A stretch of DNA of 64,000 nt, taken from NCBI RefSeq assembly GCF_900156105.1, contig NZ_FTMS01000009.1, forward strand, positions 1 through 64,000. Direction: 5' to 3'. The stretch is from Alkalispirochaeta americana (lineage in GTDB: Bacteria; Spirochaetota; Spirochaetia; DSM-27196; Alkalispirochaetaceae). Below, piece after piece: positions 32,446 to 40,784 of the stretch; position 1 is the stretch's first letter, and the number at the start of each line of letters is the position of its first letter. Made by a program: the position numbers and the translations under genes. The notes below the pieces were generated by a model. That model was not told where the DNA came from. It was given only the letters and a program-made list of their open reading frames with translations, and did not search any database.

Positions 32446-33624
32446 TCATCCCTCCTGTACGAGTGTATCGGCGAAACTTTCGCCGGCGGGGCCAGACCAG
32501 ACGGCAGGGCCCACCAAAAGATCAACCGCAGACGCTGCGATATCTGCAAAGCTGTTGCGACATCCCAGGGGAACCGGGCTCATCGGTGGTCCTGCGGCCA
32601 AAATCGGCACGTACTCCCGGGTGTGGTCCGTTCCCTTGAAGACAGGGTCACATCCGTGGTCGGCCGTAATCAGCACCGCTTCGTCATTCCGCAACAAAGG
32701 CAGAAGAGCGCCCAGGCGGAAGTCAAAGCTTTCAAGAGCGTCGCGGTAACCCCGCACATCCCGACGGTGCCCATAGACCGAATCGAAATCCACCAGGTTG
32801 ACAAAAACCAGCCCCTTCCCCTCCTGGCGGGCTATTTCCAGGGTTTTATCCATACCGTGATCATTCGATTTGGTTGGCCAGGATTCGTCGATTCCCCGAC
32901 CCGCAAAGAGATCGGCGATCTTTCCCACAGCCACCACGGGACAGCCCTTCTCCTGAAGAGCGTCCAGCATGGTTTTGCCGGGAGCTGGCAGGGCGTAATC
33001 GTGGCGATTGGCCGTGCGCTGCCAGGATCCTTCCTGACCAATAAAAGGGCGTGCGATAACACGCCCCACGGAGAGCGTTTTCCGGGCAATTTCACACCAG
33101 TGATACAGTTTTTCAAGACCCACTACTTCCTCGTGGGCTGCAATCTGAAAAACCGAGTCAGCCGAGGTATAGACGATGGGGAACCCCGTCTCGACGTGCC
33201 GAGCTCCCAGCTCGGCAATGATCTGCGTACCCGAGGCGACCCCGCCTCCCAGGCATTTTCGTCCGATAGCCTCTTCGAAGTCCCGGATTACGGCAGAATC
33301 GATTCCCTGGGGCCACGTGGGAAGAGGTTGGTCTACAGGAACACCGGCGAGCTCCCAGTGCCCTACGGTAGAGTCTTTTCCTTTGGTTCGGGAAGCAGCC
33401 TTTCCCCAGGCACCCCGGGGAGCAGACGCGGGAGATATCCCGCGAACATCCAGAATGTTTCCCAATCCCAGCGATTCCATCACGGGAAGTTTCAGGGGCA
33501 ACGCCTCGGCGATATGGCCCAGGGTGTTCGCTCCCAAATCACCGTACTCCTCAGCATCGGGAAGAGCGCCCACGCCAAGGCTGTCGAGAACGATAATGAA
33601 GAGCCGATCCAGCTTTTTCATCAT
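32446..33624 (-). CDS. deoB: phosphopentomutase
   Basis: Mutase of 392 aa (alkaline phosphatase superfamily) that turns (deoxy)ribose-1-phosphate into the 5-phosphate. It has IIVLDSLGVGALPDAEEYGD (metal-binding Asp), SLGLGNI, GKDSTVGHWELAG with the active-site Thr, FVNLVDFDSVYGHRRD, and VLITADHGCDPVFKGTDHTREYVPIL (metal-binding D-H-G-C-D and H). It has full length. Two adjacent ATG codons (33624, 33621) follow a GGTAAGGA site. It lies between deoC and deoA and links both phosphorylases to the aldolase. Confidence 0.96.
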   Translation of the reverse strand: MMKKLDRLFIIVLDSLGVGALPDAEEYGDLGANTLGHIAEALPLKLPVMESLGLGNILDVRGISPASAPRGAWGKAASRTKGKDSTVGHWELAGVPVDQPLPTWPQGIDSAVIRDFEEAIGRKCLGGGVASGTQIIAELGARHVETGFPIVYTSADSVFQIAAHEEVVGLEKLYHWCEIARKTLSVGRVIARPFIGQEGSWQRTANRHDYALPAPGKTMLDALQEKGCPVVAVGKIADLFAGRGIDESWPTKSNDHGMDKTLEIARQEGKGLVFVNLVDFDSVYGHRRDVRGYRDALESFDFRLGALLPLLRNDEAVLITADHGCDPVFKGTDHTREYVPILAAGPPMSPVPLGCRNSFADIAASAVDLLVGPAVWSGPAGESFADTLVQEG

Positions 33625-33634
33625 TCCTTACCTC

Positions 33635-34345
33635 TTAGTAGGAACCGGCCGGGGAAGGCCTCTCATCGGGCGCTTCTCCTGAGACGATTTCGATCCCGTT
33701 GCTGGTTCCCAGACGGCGAACCCCCAGGGAAATATAGGATCGGGCCGTTGCGGCATCACGGACACCACCCGAGGCTTTTACCAGGGCTTTTCCTTCTACC
33801 GTATCGAGCATGAGCCGAAGATCTTCTGCCACGGCACCACCAGTGCCAAAGCCGGTAGAGGTTTTCACGTAGTCTGCTCCGGCCGCCACAGCCAGGCGAC
33901 AGGCCTGGGCTTTTTCCTCATCCGTGAGATAACAAGTCTCGATGATCACCTTCAGAAGAGCATCGCCGATAGCATTCTTGATCTCCTGAATCTCTTCCTG
34001 GACCTCCTGGTATCGGCCTTCCTTCAGGAATCCCACATTCAGGACCATGTCTATCTCGGCTGCTCCCTGAGAAAGAGCGGTAGCAGCCTCGAAGACTTTT
34101 CCCTCCCGGGACATGGCCCCCAAGGGAAAGCCCACCACTGTGCAGACTTTGACAGAGCTCCCCTCGAGCTCTTCTTTCGCCAAACGAACCCAGCAGGAGT
34201 TCACGCAAACCGAGAAGAAGCGGTGCTCCCGCGCCTCCCGGCAGAGTCTGCGAATGTCTTCGCTTTGGGCGGTAGCCTTCAGTAAGGTGTGATCAATATA
34301 GTGCGCCAGCTCGTGCTGCGCCGAATCAGATTCAGATGATTTCAC
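33635..34345 (-). CDS. deoC: deoxyribose-phosphate aldolase
   Basis: Class I aldolase of 236 aa that cleaves deoxyribose-5-phosphate to acetaldehyde and glyceraldehyde-3-phosphate. It has HYIDHTLLKATAQ at the start, KVCTVVGFPLG, EIDMVLNVGFLKEG, VIIETCYLTDEEK, and the Schiff-base Lys in YVKTSTGFGTGGA, then VKASGGVRDAATA. The start is GTG with AAAGGAG upstream. It lies 87 bp after the last permease gene and 10 bp before deoB. Confidence 0.96.
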   Translation of the reverse strand: MKSSESDSAQHELAHYIDHTLLKATAQSEDIRRLCREAREHRFFSVCVNSCWVRLAKEELEGSSVKVCTVVGFPLGAMSREGKVFEAATALSQGAAEIDMVLNVGFLKEGRYQEVQEEIQEIKNAIGDALLKVIIETCYLTDEEKAQACRLAVAAGADYVKTSTGFGTGGAVAEDLRLMLDTVEGKALVKASGGVRDAATARSYISLGVRRLGTSNGIEIVSGEAPDERPSPAGSY

Positions 34346-34432
34346 AGGATCTCCTTTGATTTATATCTCGTGGTATTATCTCACTGCTACCGTATGTGGC
34401 CCGTAGCGATAGCTCACCTTTCCAGCGCCTCA

Positions 34433-35380
34433 TTAGCGCTTTCCTTTGTCGAAGGGTTCTCCCAGGGCGCGGGGGGCCTGGGTGGTCTTGGAGAACAAAA
34501 TGAGCGCCAGCAACGTCACTACGTAGGGAAAAACCTTCAGAATAATCTCGGGGATCGCCTGCAGAGCAGGCTCTGCCTGGGAGGCATTTGCTATTGTCAT
34601 GGCAAAGCCAAAAAAGAGCGTGGACCCCAGGATTCCCAAGGGCTTCCATTTCCCGAAAATCAGGGCAGCCAGAGCCAGAAACCCCATACCCGAAACAGAA
34701 CCATTGAACTCTCCCGAGTAGGTCACAAGAATGGTGGCCCCCCCTAACCCGGCAAACATCCCCGAGAGCAGAACCCCCGCGTATTGTATTCGGTAGACGC
34801 TCACTCCGGCGGCATCGAGAGCATGAGGATGCTCCCCTGCAGCCCAGAGGCGCAACCCGAAGCGGGTGTAATACAGAATGAACCAGGCCAGAGCAAGAAT
34901 GACCAGGATCAGCCAGGTTGTGCCGTAGCTTTGCCGAAAGAGCAGGGGCCCCACCAGGGGCACTTCGGCCAACAGGGGAATACTGAACCTCGGCAACCCG
35001 TTGCGCAGCTGAATATTTCCCGACCCCGTCATGGTGCGGGCAAAGAACACCGTCATGGAGGCAGCGATCATGTTGATTGCAATCCCGCTGATAACATGGT
35101 TTGCTCGAAGGTTAATGCAGGCAAAGGCGTGGAGAAGCGAGAAAATCGCCCCCGCCGCCATGGCCGCGAGAAGCCCAAACCACAGGGCGCTTCCCCCGAG
35201 AATCGGGTACAGCCGCGATATGAACACCGCCGCCGAGAAGGACCCCACCACCATCAGCCCTTCAAGGCCGATATTGACGACACCGCTGCGCTCGCTGCAG
35301 AGCCCCCCCAGGGAGGTGATCAGGATCGGCATGGTGAAAGCCATAGCGTAGGGAAACAGGTTTACCAAAATATCAAACAT
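34433..35380 (-). CDS. nucleoside ABC transporter permease (second)
   Basis: Membrane permease of 315 aa of the BPD_transp_2 type used by BMP/PnrA-linked nucleoside transporters. It has SLGGLCSERSGVVNIGLEGLMVVGSF near the start, INLRANHVISGIAINMIAAS, and YSGEFNGSVSGMGFLALAALIFGKWKPLGILGSTLFFG, with about 8-10 membrane segments. It overlaps the first permease by 8 bp and is paired with it as a heterodimer. A purine/pyrimidine nucleoside substrate is inferred from the operon. Confidence 0.9.
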   Translation of the reverse strand: MFDILVNLFPYAMAFTMPILITSLGGLCSERSGVVNIGLEGLMVVGSFSAAVFISRLYPILGGSALWFGLLAAMAAGAIFSLLHAFACINLRANHVISGIAINMIAASMTVFFARTMTGSGNIQLRNGLPRFSIPLLAEVPLVGPLLFRQSYGTTWLILVILALAWFILYYTRFGLRLWAAGEHPHALDAAGVSVYRIQYAGVLLSGMFAGLGGATILVTYSGEFNGSVSGMGFLALAALIFGKWKPLGILGSTLFFGFAMTIANASQAEPALQAIPEIILKVFPYVVTLLALILFSKTTQAPRALGEPFDKGKR

Positions 35381-36452
35381 CGGAGTTATCCTCCCCCCGG
35401 CTGAACAGGACCTGGAATCGGCGATGAGCCAGGAAGCGCCGAATCAGCACGCTGGTGGCAGCAAAATAGATGATCGAAGCTATAATGGTATCCCCCACTT
35501 CGGGAGGAATATCTGTCATAGCACCCATGAACCCCTTCCCTGACTGGAGTATTCCAAAGAAGAGGGCCGCCCCCACCACTCCCACAGGAGAGGCTGCTCC
35601 CAGAAGGGCAACAGCAATGCCATCCCAGCCTATGTTGGGCATAATTCCGATCTCCATATTCACAGCGTAGCCTGCGTAGAAAGAAAGCCCCGCCAGACCG
35701 GAAAGAGCCCCGGAAATCATCATGGAGGTCGCAATATTGCGCTGCACGGCGATCCCTGCGTTTTCTGCTGCATAGCGGTTGAACCCCACCGCCTTGAACT
35801 GGTATCCCCAGACAGTATTGTTCAGAATCACCGCGACCAGAGCCACCGCCGCCAGAGCAAGGAAGATACCCAGGTTAACGTAGGATCCCTGAAAGAGCTC
35901 CGTGAGCCACGTTACCCGCAGGGACGCCATCGCACCAAGGCGCCGCGACTCCGTAGCAAGACCAGCGCTGCTGAAATGAATCCTGATTGTATAATAGGTG
36001 ATCCAGTAGGCGATCCAGTTCATCATGATACAGGCCACCACCTCGTGCACGTTGAACCGGGCCTTCAGGTATCCCGGAACGAACCCCCAGAGAGCACCTC
36101 CGGTGATCGCTGCAACGGTCATGACCGGCAGAAGAATTACCTTGGGCAACCCCAGGGTAAGACCCAAAATGGTAGCCAAGAGCCCTCCCATCAACACCTG
36201 ACCGGGTGAACCAATATTAAAAAGGCCGGTACGAAAGGCAAAGGCTACAGAGAGTCCCGTCAATATCAGAGGGGTGGCAATGGCCAGGGTGTTCCCGAAG
36301 CGTTCCACATTCATGAGGCTTCCCCTGAAGAGATACCGGAACCCCTGAAACGGATTGTTGCCGGTAAGGGTCATCAAGATCGCCCCCGCCACAAGCCCCA
36401 AAAGAACCGTCACAAGACCCACCACAAGTTCCCGATTGAGTCTGAACCGCAT
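35373..36452 (-). CDS. nucleoside ABC transporter permease (first)
   Basis: Membrane permease of about 359 aa. The conserved permease loop reads SVAFAFRTGLFNIGSPGQVLMGGLLATILG. FNVHEVVACIMMNWIAYWI and VGFNRYAAENAGIAVQRNIATSMMISGALSGLAG are also typical of NupP/YufP-type subunits. The ATG at 36452 overlaps the ATPase stop (TGATG) with GGAGG 7 nt upstream; this is better than the adjacent GTG. It pairs with the second permease. Confidence 0.9.
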   Translation of the reverse strand: MRFRLNRELVVGLVTVLLGLVAGAILMTLTGNNPFQGFRYLFRGSLMNVERFGNTLAIATPLILTGLSVAFAFRTGLFNIGSPGQVLMGGLLATILGLTLGLPKVILLPVMTVAAITGGALWGFVPGYLKARFNVHEVVACIMMNWIAYWITYYTIRIHFSSAGLATESRRLGAMASLRVTWLTELFQGSYVNLGIFLALAAVALVAVILNNTVWGYQFKAVGFNRYAAENAGIAVQRNIATSMMISGALSGLAGLSFYAGYAVNMEIGIMPNIGWDGIAVALLGAASPVGVVGAALFFGILQSGKGFMGAMTDIPPEVGDTIIASIIYFAATSVLIRRFLAHRRFQVLFSRGEDNSDV

Positions 36453-37999
36453 CACAGGTCCTCCTTATGGACACCGGTCATCATGAGTCCCACTTCCCGC
36501 TCGTTTGTAGAGGAGGCATCGACAATTCCGATGAGTTCGCCGTGATTTATAACAGCGATCCGGTCTGAAAGATCAAGAATCTCGTCCAGCTCCAGCGATA
36601 CCAGAAGAATGGCCTTTCCAGCATCCCTCTGGGCTACCAGGCGCTTGTGAATATAGGCAATGCTCCCCACATCAAGCCCCCGGGTCGGCTGAACCGCCAC
36701 GAGAACCTCTGGATCCAGATCGATCTCGCGGCCAACAATTGCTTTCTGCTGGTTTCCGCCGGACATGGACCGGGCTATCGTCGAGGCGCCCTCACCCGAT
36801 CGCACATCAAAGGCCCGGATCACCTTCTCGGCGTGGGCCCGGATCGCGGCGGGTTGCAAAAACCCTCTCCGGGAATAGGGCTCTTTTCTGTGCGTCGCCA
36901 GCACAAGATTGTCCTGCACCGAATAATCCAGTACCAGGCCGCGCTTTTGCCGGTCCTCGGGAATATGAGCCAGCCCCGCCTCTATGCGCTCCCCGATCGA
37001 ACGATCGGTAACATCCTGGCCTGCCAGAAAAATCTTTCCTGCCTCGGCCTTTCGCAACCCCACCAGAGCTTCCACCAGCTCGGTTTGGCCGTTTCCGTCC
37101 ACGCCGGCAAGACCCAGAATCTCCCCGTGACGCAGCTGCAGAGAAAAGTCTTTCACTGCCGGGGTCTTTCGTGAGTTCAAGACCTGAAGATTCTGGATAT
37201 CAAGAGCAACCTCTCCTCGTTTCGCAGGTCCCTTCTCCACAGAGAAACTGACCTCCCGACCCACCATCATCTCGGCCATTCGAGCCTCGCTGGTCTCCTT
37301 TACATCGACCGTGCCGACCAGCTTTCCCCGGCGGATCACCGTACATCGATGAGCAATCGCCTTGATCTCTTTCAGCTTGTGGGTGATCAGCACAATCGAC
37401 TTTCCTTCGTTGATCAAGTTTCCCATGATGCTCAGGAGATCCTTGATTTCCTGGGGAGTAAGGACTGCTGTAGGTTCATCGAAGATCAACACATCGGCCT
37501 TGCGGTAGAGCATTTTGAGGATTTCCACCCGTTGCTGCATACCCACGGAGATATCGTCTATCCTCGCATGGGGGTCAACTTTCAGCCCGTACCGTTCCGA
37601 GAGCTCCTTCACCCGCAGGGCCGCTCCTTTTCTGTCCAGCACGGGCCCGCGGAGTGATTCCATCCCGAGGATGATGTTTTCCGTGACGGTGAAGTTATGG
37701 ACCAGCTTGAAATGCTGGTGGACCATACCAATACCCAGATCATTGGCCACGGTGGGATTATCGATCGTCACTTCCTTGCCCTGAACCCGGATTATTCCCG
37801 CGTCGGGCTGGTAGAGACCAAAAAGAATACTCATGAGCGTGGACTTGCCGGCGCCGTTCTCTCCGAGCAGGGCAAGAACCTCTCCCTGCCGGAGCTCGAG
37901 AGTTACGTCGTCGTTGGCGCGAATCCCGGGGAACTCCTTGGTGATGTTGAGCATTTCCACCACATGGTTCATCTCAGGGGTCGAAGCCATCCCACTCAT
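36452..37999 (-). CDS. nucleoside ABC transporter ATP-binding protein (two ABC domains)
   Basis: Tandem ABC ATPase of about 515 aa. The first domain has Walker A LLGENGAGKSTL, signature DDISVGMQQRVEI and Walker B VLIFDEPTAVLTPQE. The second has a degenerate P-loop GVDGNGQTEL, signature SMSGGNQQKA and VLVAVQPTRGLDVGS. This asymmetric pair is standard in nucleoside and sugar importers (NupA/YufO, RbsA-like). The start ATG 37999 has GGAGA upstream and follows the phosphorylase stop by one base. Confidence 0.94.
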   Translation of the reverse strand: MSGMASTPEMNHVVEMLNITKEFPGIRANDDVTLELRQGEVLALLGENGAGKSTLMSILFGLYQPDAGIIRVQGKEVTIDNPTVANDLGIGMVHQHFKLVHNFTVTENIILGMESLRGPVLDRKGAALRVKELSERYGLKVDPHARIDDISVGMQQRVEILKMLYRKADVLIFDEPTAVLTPQEIKDLLSIMGNLINEGKSIVLITHKLKEIKAIAHRCTVIRRGKLVGTVDVKETSEARMAEMMVGREVSFSVEKGPAKRGEVALDIQNLQVLNSRKTPAVKDFSLQLRHGEILGLAGVDGNGQTELVEALVGLRKAEAGKIFLAGQDVTDRSIGERIEAGLAHIPEDRQKRGLVLDYSVQDNLVLATHRKEPYSRRGFLQPAAIRAHAEKVIRAFDVRSGEGASTIARSMSGGNQQKAIVGREIDLDPEVLVAVQPTRGLDVGSIAYIHKRLVAQRDAGKAILLVSLELDEILDLSDRIAVINHGELIGIVDASSTNEREVGLMMTGVHKEDL

Positions 38000-38000
38000 C

Positions 38001-38828
38001 TCAGTCTCCCAGCTCTCGCAGAACATCTGCTACCAGACGACAAAAGCGATCGGTTGCTCCCTGGGCCGTTTTGAGCACCTCCTGGTGGGAGTGCTTTTCT
38101 TTGGCAAGACCCGTCGCCATATTGGTGATACAGGAGATTCCCAATACGTCCAGCCCCAGATAACGGGCGGTCATCGCCTCGGGAACAGTGGACATCCCCA
38201 CCGCATCACCACCGATGGACTGCATGAAGCGTATCTCGGCTGCCGTTTCGTAGGCTGGCCCGGAAAGCCCCACATAGACCCCTCGTTTCAGGGAAAATCC
38301 CTGGGCTTCGGCGCTCTTCTCGGCCAAGGCGATCAGCGAGGGAGAATAAAGTTTCGTCATGTCGGGGAAACGGGGCCCCAGACGCTCGTCGTTCAGCCCT
38401 ATCAGGGGATTATCAGGGAAAAGGTTGATATGATCGGTGATCGCCATCAGATCCCCCGGCACAAAGGAAGGATTCATGCCACCAGCGGCATTACTGACCA
38501 TCAGGGTGGTTACGCCCATCATCTTCATAAGGGCGATTGGATAGGCCAGGGAGCGCATGGCATGACCTTCGTAATAGTGGAGCCGCCCCTGCATGGCCAC
38601 AATTCTGGTAGAACCGAGAGACCCGAAGACGAGTTTTCCCGCATGATCAGCCACGGTGGAGACAGGAAAGTGAGGAATATCCTGGTAGTCGATCACCGTC
38701 TCTACCTGAAGATACTCCACTAATCCTCCCAGACCGGAGCCGAGGACTACCCCGACAGAAGGAGTCATGTCTGTTTTTCCCTGAACCCAACCACGTGTTT
38801 CCTCTAATTGATCGTATAAACCCTGCAT
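38001..38828 (-). CDS. purine nucleoside phosphorylase (trimeric PNP type)
   Basis: PNP of 275 aa of the PunA/DeoD-2 trimeric class acting on inosine/guanosine. It has VVLGSGLGGLVEYL (phosphate loop), HFPVSTVADHAGKLVFG, MQGRLHYYEGHAM, LMVSNAAGGMNPSFVPGDLMAITDHINL, GPAYETAAEIRFMQSIGGDAVGMSTVPEA, and Asn in GISCITNMATGL. It releases base and (deoxy)ribose-1-phosphate for DeoB. The ATG at 38828 directly follows the upstream stop (TAGTATG) with a G-rich site before it. Confidence 0.93.
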   Translation of the reverse strand: MQGLYDQLEETRGWVQGKTDMTPSVGVVLGSGLGGLVEYLQVETVIDYQDIPHFPVSTVADHAGKLVFGSLGSTRIVAMQGRLHYYEGHAMRSLAYPIALMKMMGVTTLMVSNAAGGMNPSFVPGDLMAITDHINLFPDNPLIGLNDERLGPRFPDMTKLYSPSLIALAEKSAEAQGFSLKRGVYVGLSGPAYETAAEIRFMQSIGGDAVGMSTVPEAMTARYLGLDVLGISCITNMATGLAKEKHSHQEVLKTAQGATDRFCRLVADVLRELGD

Positions 38829-38829
38829 A

Positions 38830-39462
38830 CTAGCGTCCCCCCACATGTTTTTCGTAGATATTTTCTTTTTTCAGAAATCCCATTCGTTCCAGATACTGAT
38901 CATGTTTGCTTCCGCATACCGGTGCCTGAAGTCGCCGAATACCTCTGGTGTGAAAAAACCCTTCCGGGTCGTAGGTAAAGTTACCCATTCTGAAATCGCG
39001 ATAGGCAGGCCGGACAAAATCAAGATCGATACAAAAGGTTTCCTCATCGACGGCGTGGCCTGCCAGGATACCGATCGGAACGGCGTTCTTCACCAGATAA
39101 AACACTTCCAGCTGAGGCAGCGACGCCTTCTGAAAGAGAGGGAAGAGCTCGTTAATCTCTTCCTCGTGCGCCTCAAGAAAGCACGCCACGTACTGATCAG
39201 ACCCGGAGAGTTGAATAATCTTGAAATCATCCCGCTCCTGATACATTTTGACCAGGTAGAAAATGTTCGTGAGCGCGATAAAGAGATTGAGCAACGCCAC
39301 AGGAAAGGACCCGATGATGAACCCATACGTGGCAAAGAGGGTAGCACCCGCCAGATTCACCCACCGGAGCCGCACAATCGAGCTCATGGTGAGGGAAAGG
39401 GCCACCAAAACCGAGGCCAGATAGCCAAACCATTCTATTAAAGGCAGACCAAAATAAACCAT
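38830..39462 (-). CDS. YgjV-like small membrane protein with C-terminal domain
   Basis: Protein of 210 aa. The first ~80 residues hold three to four short membrane helices (WFGYLASVLVALSLTMSSIVRLRWVNLAGATLFATYGFIIGSFPVALLNLFIALTNIFYL), matching the Imp-YgjV type and reminiscent of SemiSWEET half-transporters. The C-terminal ~125 residues are soluble and cytoplasmic, with ELFPLFQKASLPQLEVFYLVKNAVPIGILAGH..., which looks like part of an acetyltransferase-type fold; that is uncertain. Its place inside the nucleoside operon suggests a transport or signalling link. Confidence 0.6.
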   Translation of the reverse strand: MVYFGLPLIEWFGYLASVLVALSLTMSSIVRLRWVNLAGATLFATYGFIIGSFPVALLNLFIALTNIFYLVKMYQERDDFKIIQLSGSDQYVACFLEAHEEEINELFPLFQKASLPQLEVFYLVKNAVPIGILAGHAVDEETFCIDLDFVRPAYRDFRMGNFTYDPEGFFHTRGIRRLQAPVCGSKHDQYLERMGFLKKENIYEKHVGGR

Positions 39463-39502
39463 GTAATTCCTTTCTTGGACGTCCCTTTCCTCAGGGGATT
39501 CC

Positions 39503-40519
39503 TTACATCTGAGGACAGGGAGCCGTGCTGTCGCGGAGACGGAACGAAAAGGGCATGAATGTCTCCTGTGGCTCCGCCTGTGTTCCGTTTATTCTATTAA
39601 TTATCATCTGCCCCGCCGTTACCCCTGCCCGATTGTAATCGAAACCCATGGTGGTCACCCGGGGCTGGGTATACGAAAGCAATACGGGGTCATCTATGCA
39701 GGCAACGGAAATATCCTCCGGCACCCGGTATCCGTTGCGCTGAAGCCATCCTGAAGCAGCAACGGCCAGACGATCGGTGATGCAGAAAATGGCCGTGGGG
39801 CGATCGGCCTTGTCAGGGATCGACATCAAGGCCGCAGCCCCCCGTTCTCCCCAGGGATACTCAAAATCACCGATTGACATAAGACGCTCATCAAAGGCGA
39901 TGCCAGCCTCTTCCAAAGCCGAACGATAGCCCTGTTTGCGATGAGTACTGATATCGACATCGTGGTCGGGAACGGCGATACAACCGATACGACGATGTCC
40001 CAGCGTGATGAGGTGCTGCACCATGGCCTTGGCAGCACCAAAGTTCTCCAGCCGCACCGCCGAACAGGAAAAAGCCTCGCCGGAATGACCCAGGACAACC
40101 AGGGGCATGCGAATCTGCTTTACCAGCCGGACATGATCCTCGGTAATTCCCGTTGCGAAATAGATGACTCCATCGACGCGTTTCTCGTAAAAAAGCTGGA
40201 AATACTTCAGCTCGTCCTCATGCTTGTCCCGGGTGTTGGCCAGGAGAATATTATACCCGTTCTGATTAAGGACGTCGGTGATCCCTTCGAACATCGCTGC
40301 AAAGGTGGGCAGATCGATCCTGGGAAGGAGCACACCAATTGTATCGGTTTTGTTTCTCAGAAGGTCCTTGGCCAAAGAGTTTGGCCGATACCCCGTCTCG
40401 GTGATGATCGCCTCCACCCGCTCGCGGATCTCGGGACTTACATAGGCAGAGTTATTGATAACCCGCGAAATCGTCGAGATGGACACTCCTGCACGCCTGG
40501 CAAGCTCCTTGATGTTCAT
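39503..40519 (-). CDS. LacI-family repressor of the nucleoside island
   Basis: Regulator of 338 aa. The N-terminal HTH and hinge helix MNIKELARRAGVSISTISRVINNSAYVSPEIRERVEAII ... YRPNSLAKDLL are textbook LacI/CcpA. The periplasmic-binding-like core follows (DTIGVLLPRIDLPTFAAMFEGITDVLNQNGYNILLANT). GAGGGAA upstream sets the ATG. It lies between the BMP gene and the YgjV-like gene in the same direction. I infer that it senses a nucleoside or sugar phosphate and binds the palindrome at 41925-41956. Confidence 0.92.
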   Translation of the reverse strand: MNIKELARRAGVSISTISRVINNSAYVSPEIRERVEAIITETGYRPNSLAKDLLRNKTDTIGVLLPRIDLPTFAAMFEGITDVLNQNGYNILLANTRDKHEDELKYFQLFYEKRVDGVIYFATGITEDHVRLVKQIRMPLVVLGHSGEAFSCSAVRLENFGAAKAMVQHLITLGHRRIGCIAVPDHDVDISTHRKQGYRSALEEAGIAFDERLMSIGDFEYPWGERGAAALMSIPDKADRPTAIFCITDRLAVAASGWLQRNGYRVPEDISVACIDDPVLLSYTQPRVTTMGFDYNRAGVTAGQMIINRINGTQAEPQETFMPFSFRLRDSTAPCPQM

Positions 40520-40708
40520 GGTTCCCTCACTTTACCGATGCCACAATGGTTTGCTTATTATACCCGTGATTATACCCGGGAAGAGGGTTCCCGCAGAAAA
40601 GTATTTTTCTGCACCACAGCTTCTTCGCCCCGAACTCATCCGGCAGGACCGACCCCCCCGGGTCGACCCGCATCCTCAGGAATGGCTCAGATGAAGCAAT
40701 CACCACGG

Positions 40709-40771
40709 GACCTGTTGTTATTGACACGACCACTATCGACAGCCACATACGGCGGCCAGTAACAACAGGTC
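40709..40771. other. long-loop inverted repeat between BMP and lacI-type genes
   Basis: GACCTGTTGTTA (40709-40720) and TAACAACAGGTC (40760-40771) are perfect 12-bp arms 39 nt apart, starting 14 bp after the BMP stop. It may end or process the abundant lipoprotein message, leaving less transcript for downstream genes. Two TATAAT hexamers on the minus strand near 40557-40578 could restart transcription for the regulator. Confidence 0.5.
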
Positions 40772-40784
40772 TTTCAGAGACAGC

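Noticed and set aside
32086-33813. 575-codon open frame on the plus strand
   Set aside because: It is antisense to deoB and part of deoA, has no domain and arises from GC-rich third positions of those genes.
34386-34407. possible stem before deoC as a riboswitch
   Set aside because: Only a 5-bp GCTAC/GTAGC stem is visible; no known nucleoside riboswitch core could be placed.
37833-38723. 296-codon open frame on the plus strand
   Set aside because: It is antisense to the purine nucleoside phosphorylase and ATPase genes; His/Gly-rich shadow translation.
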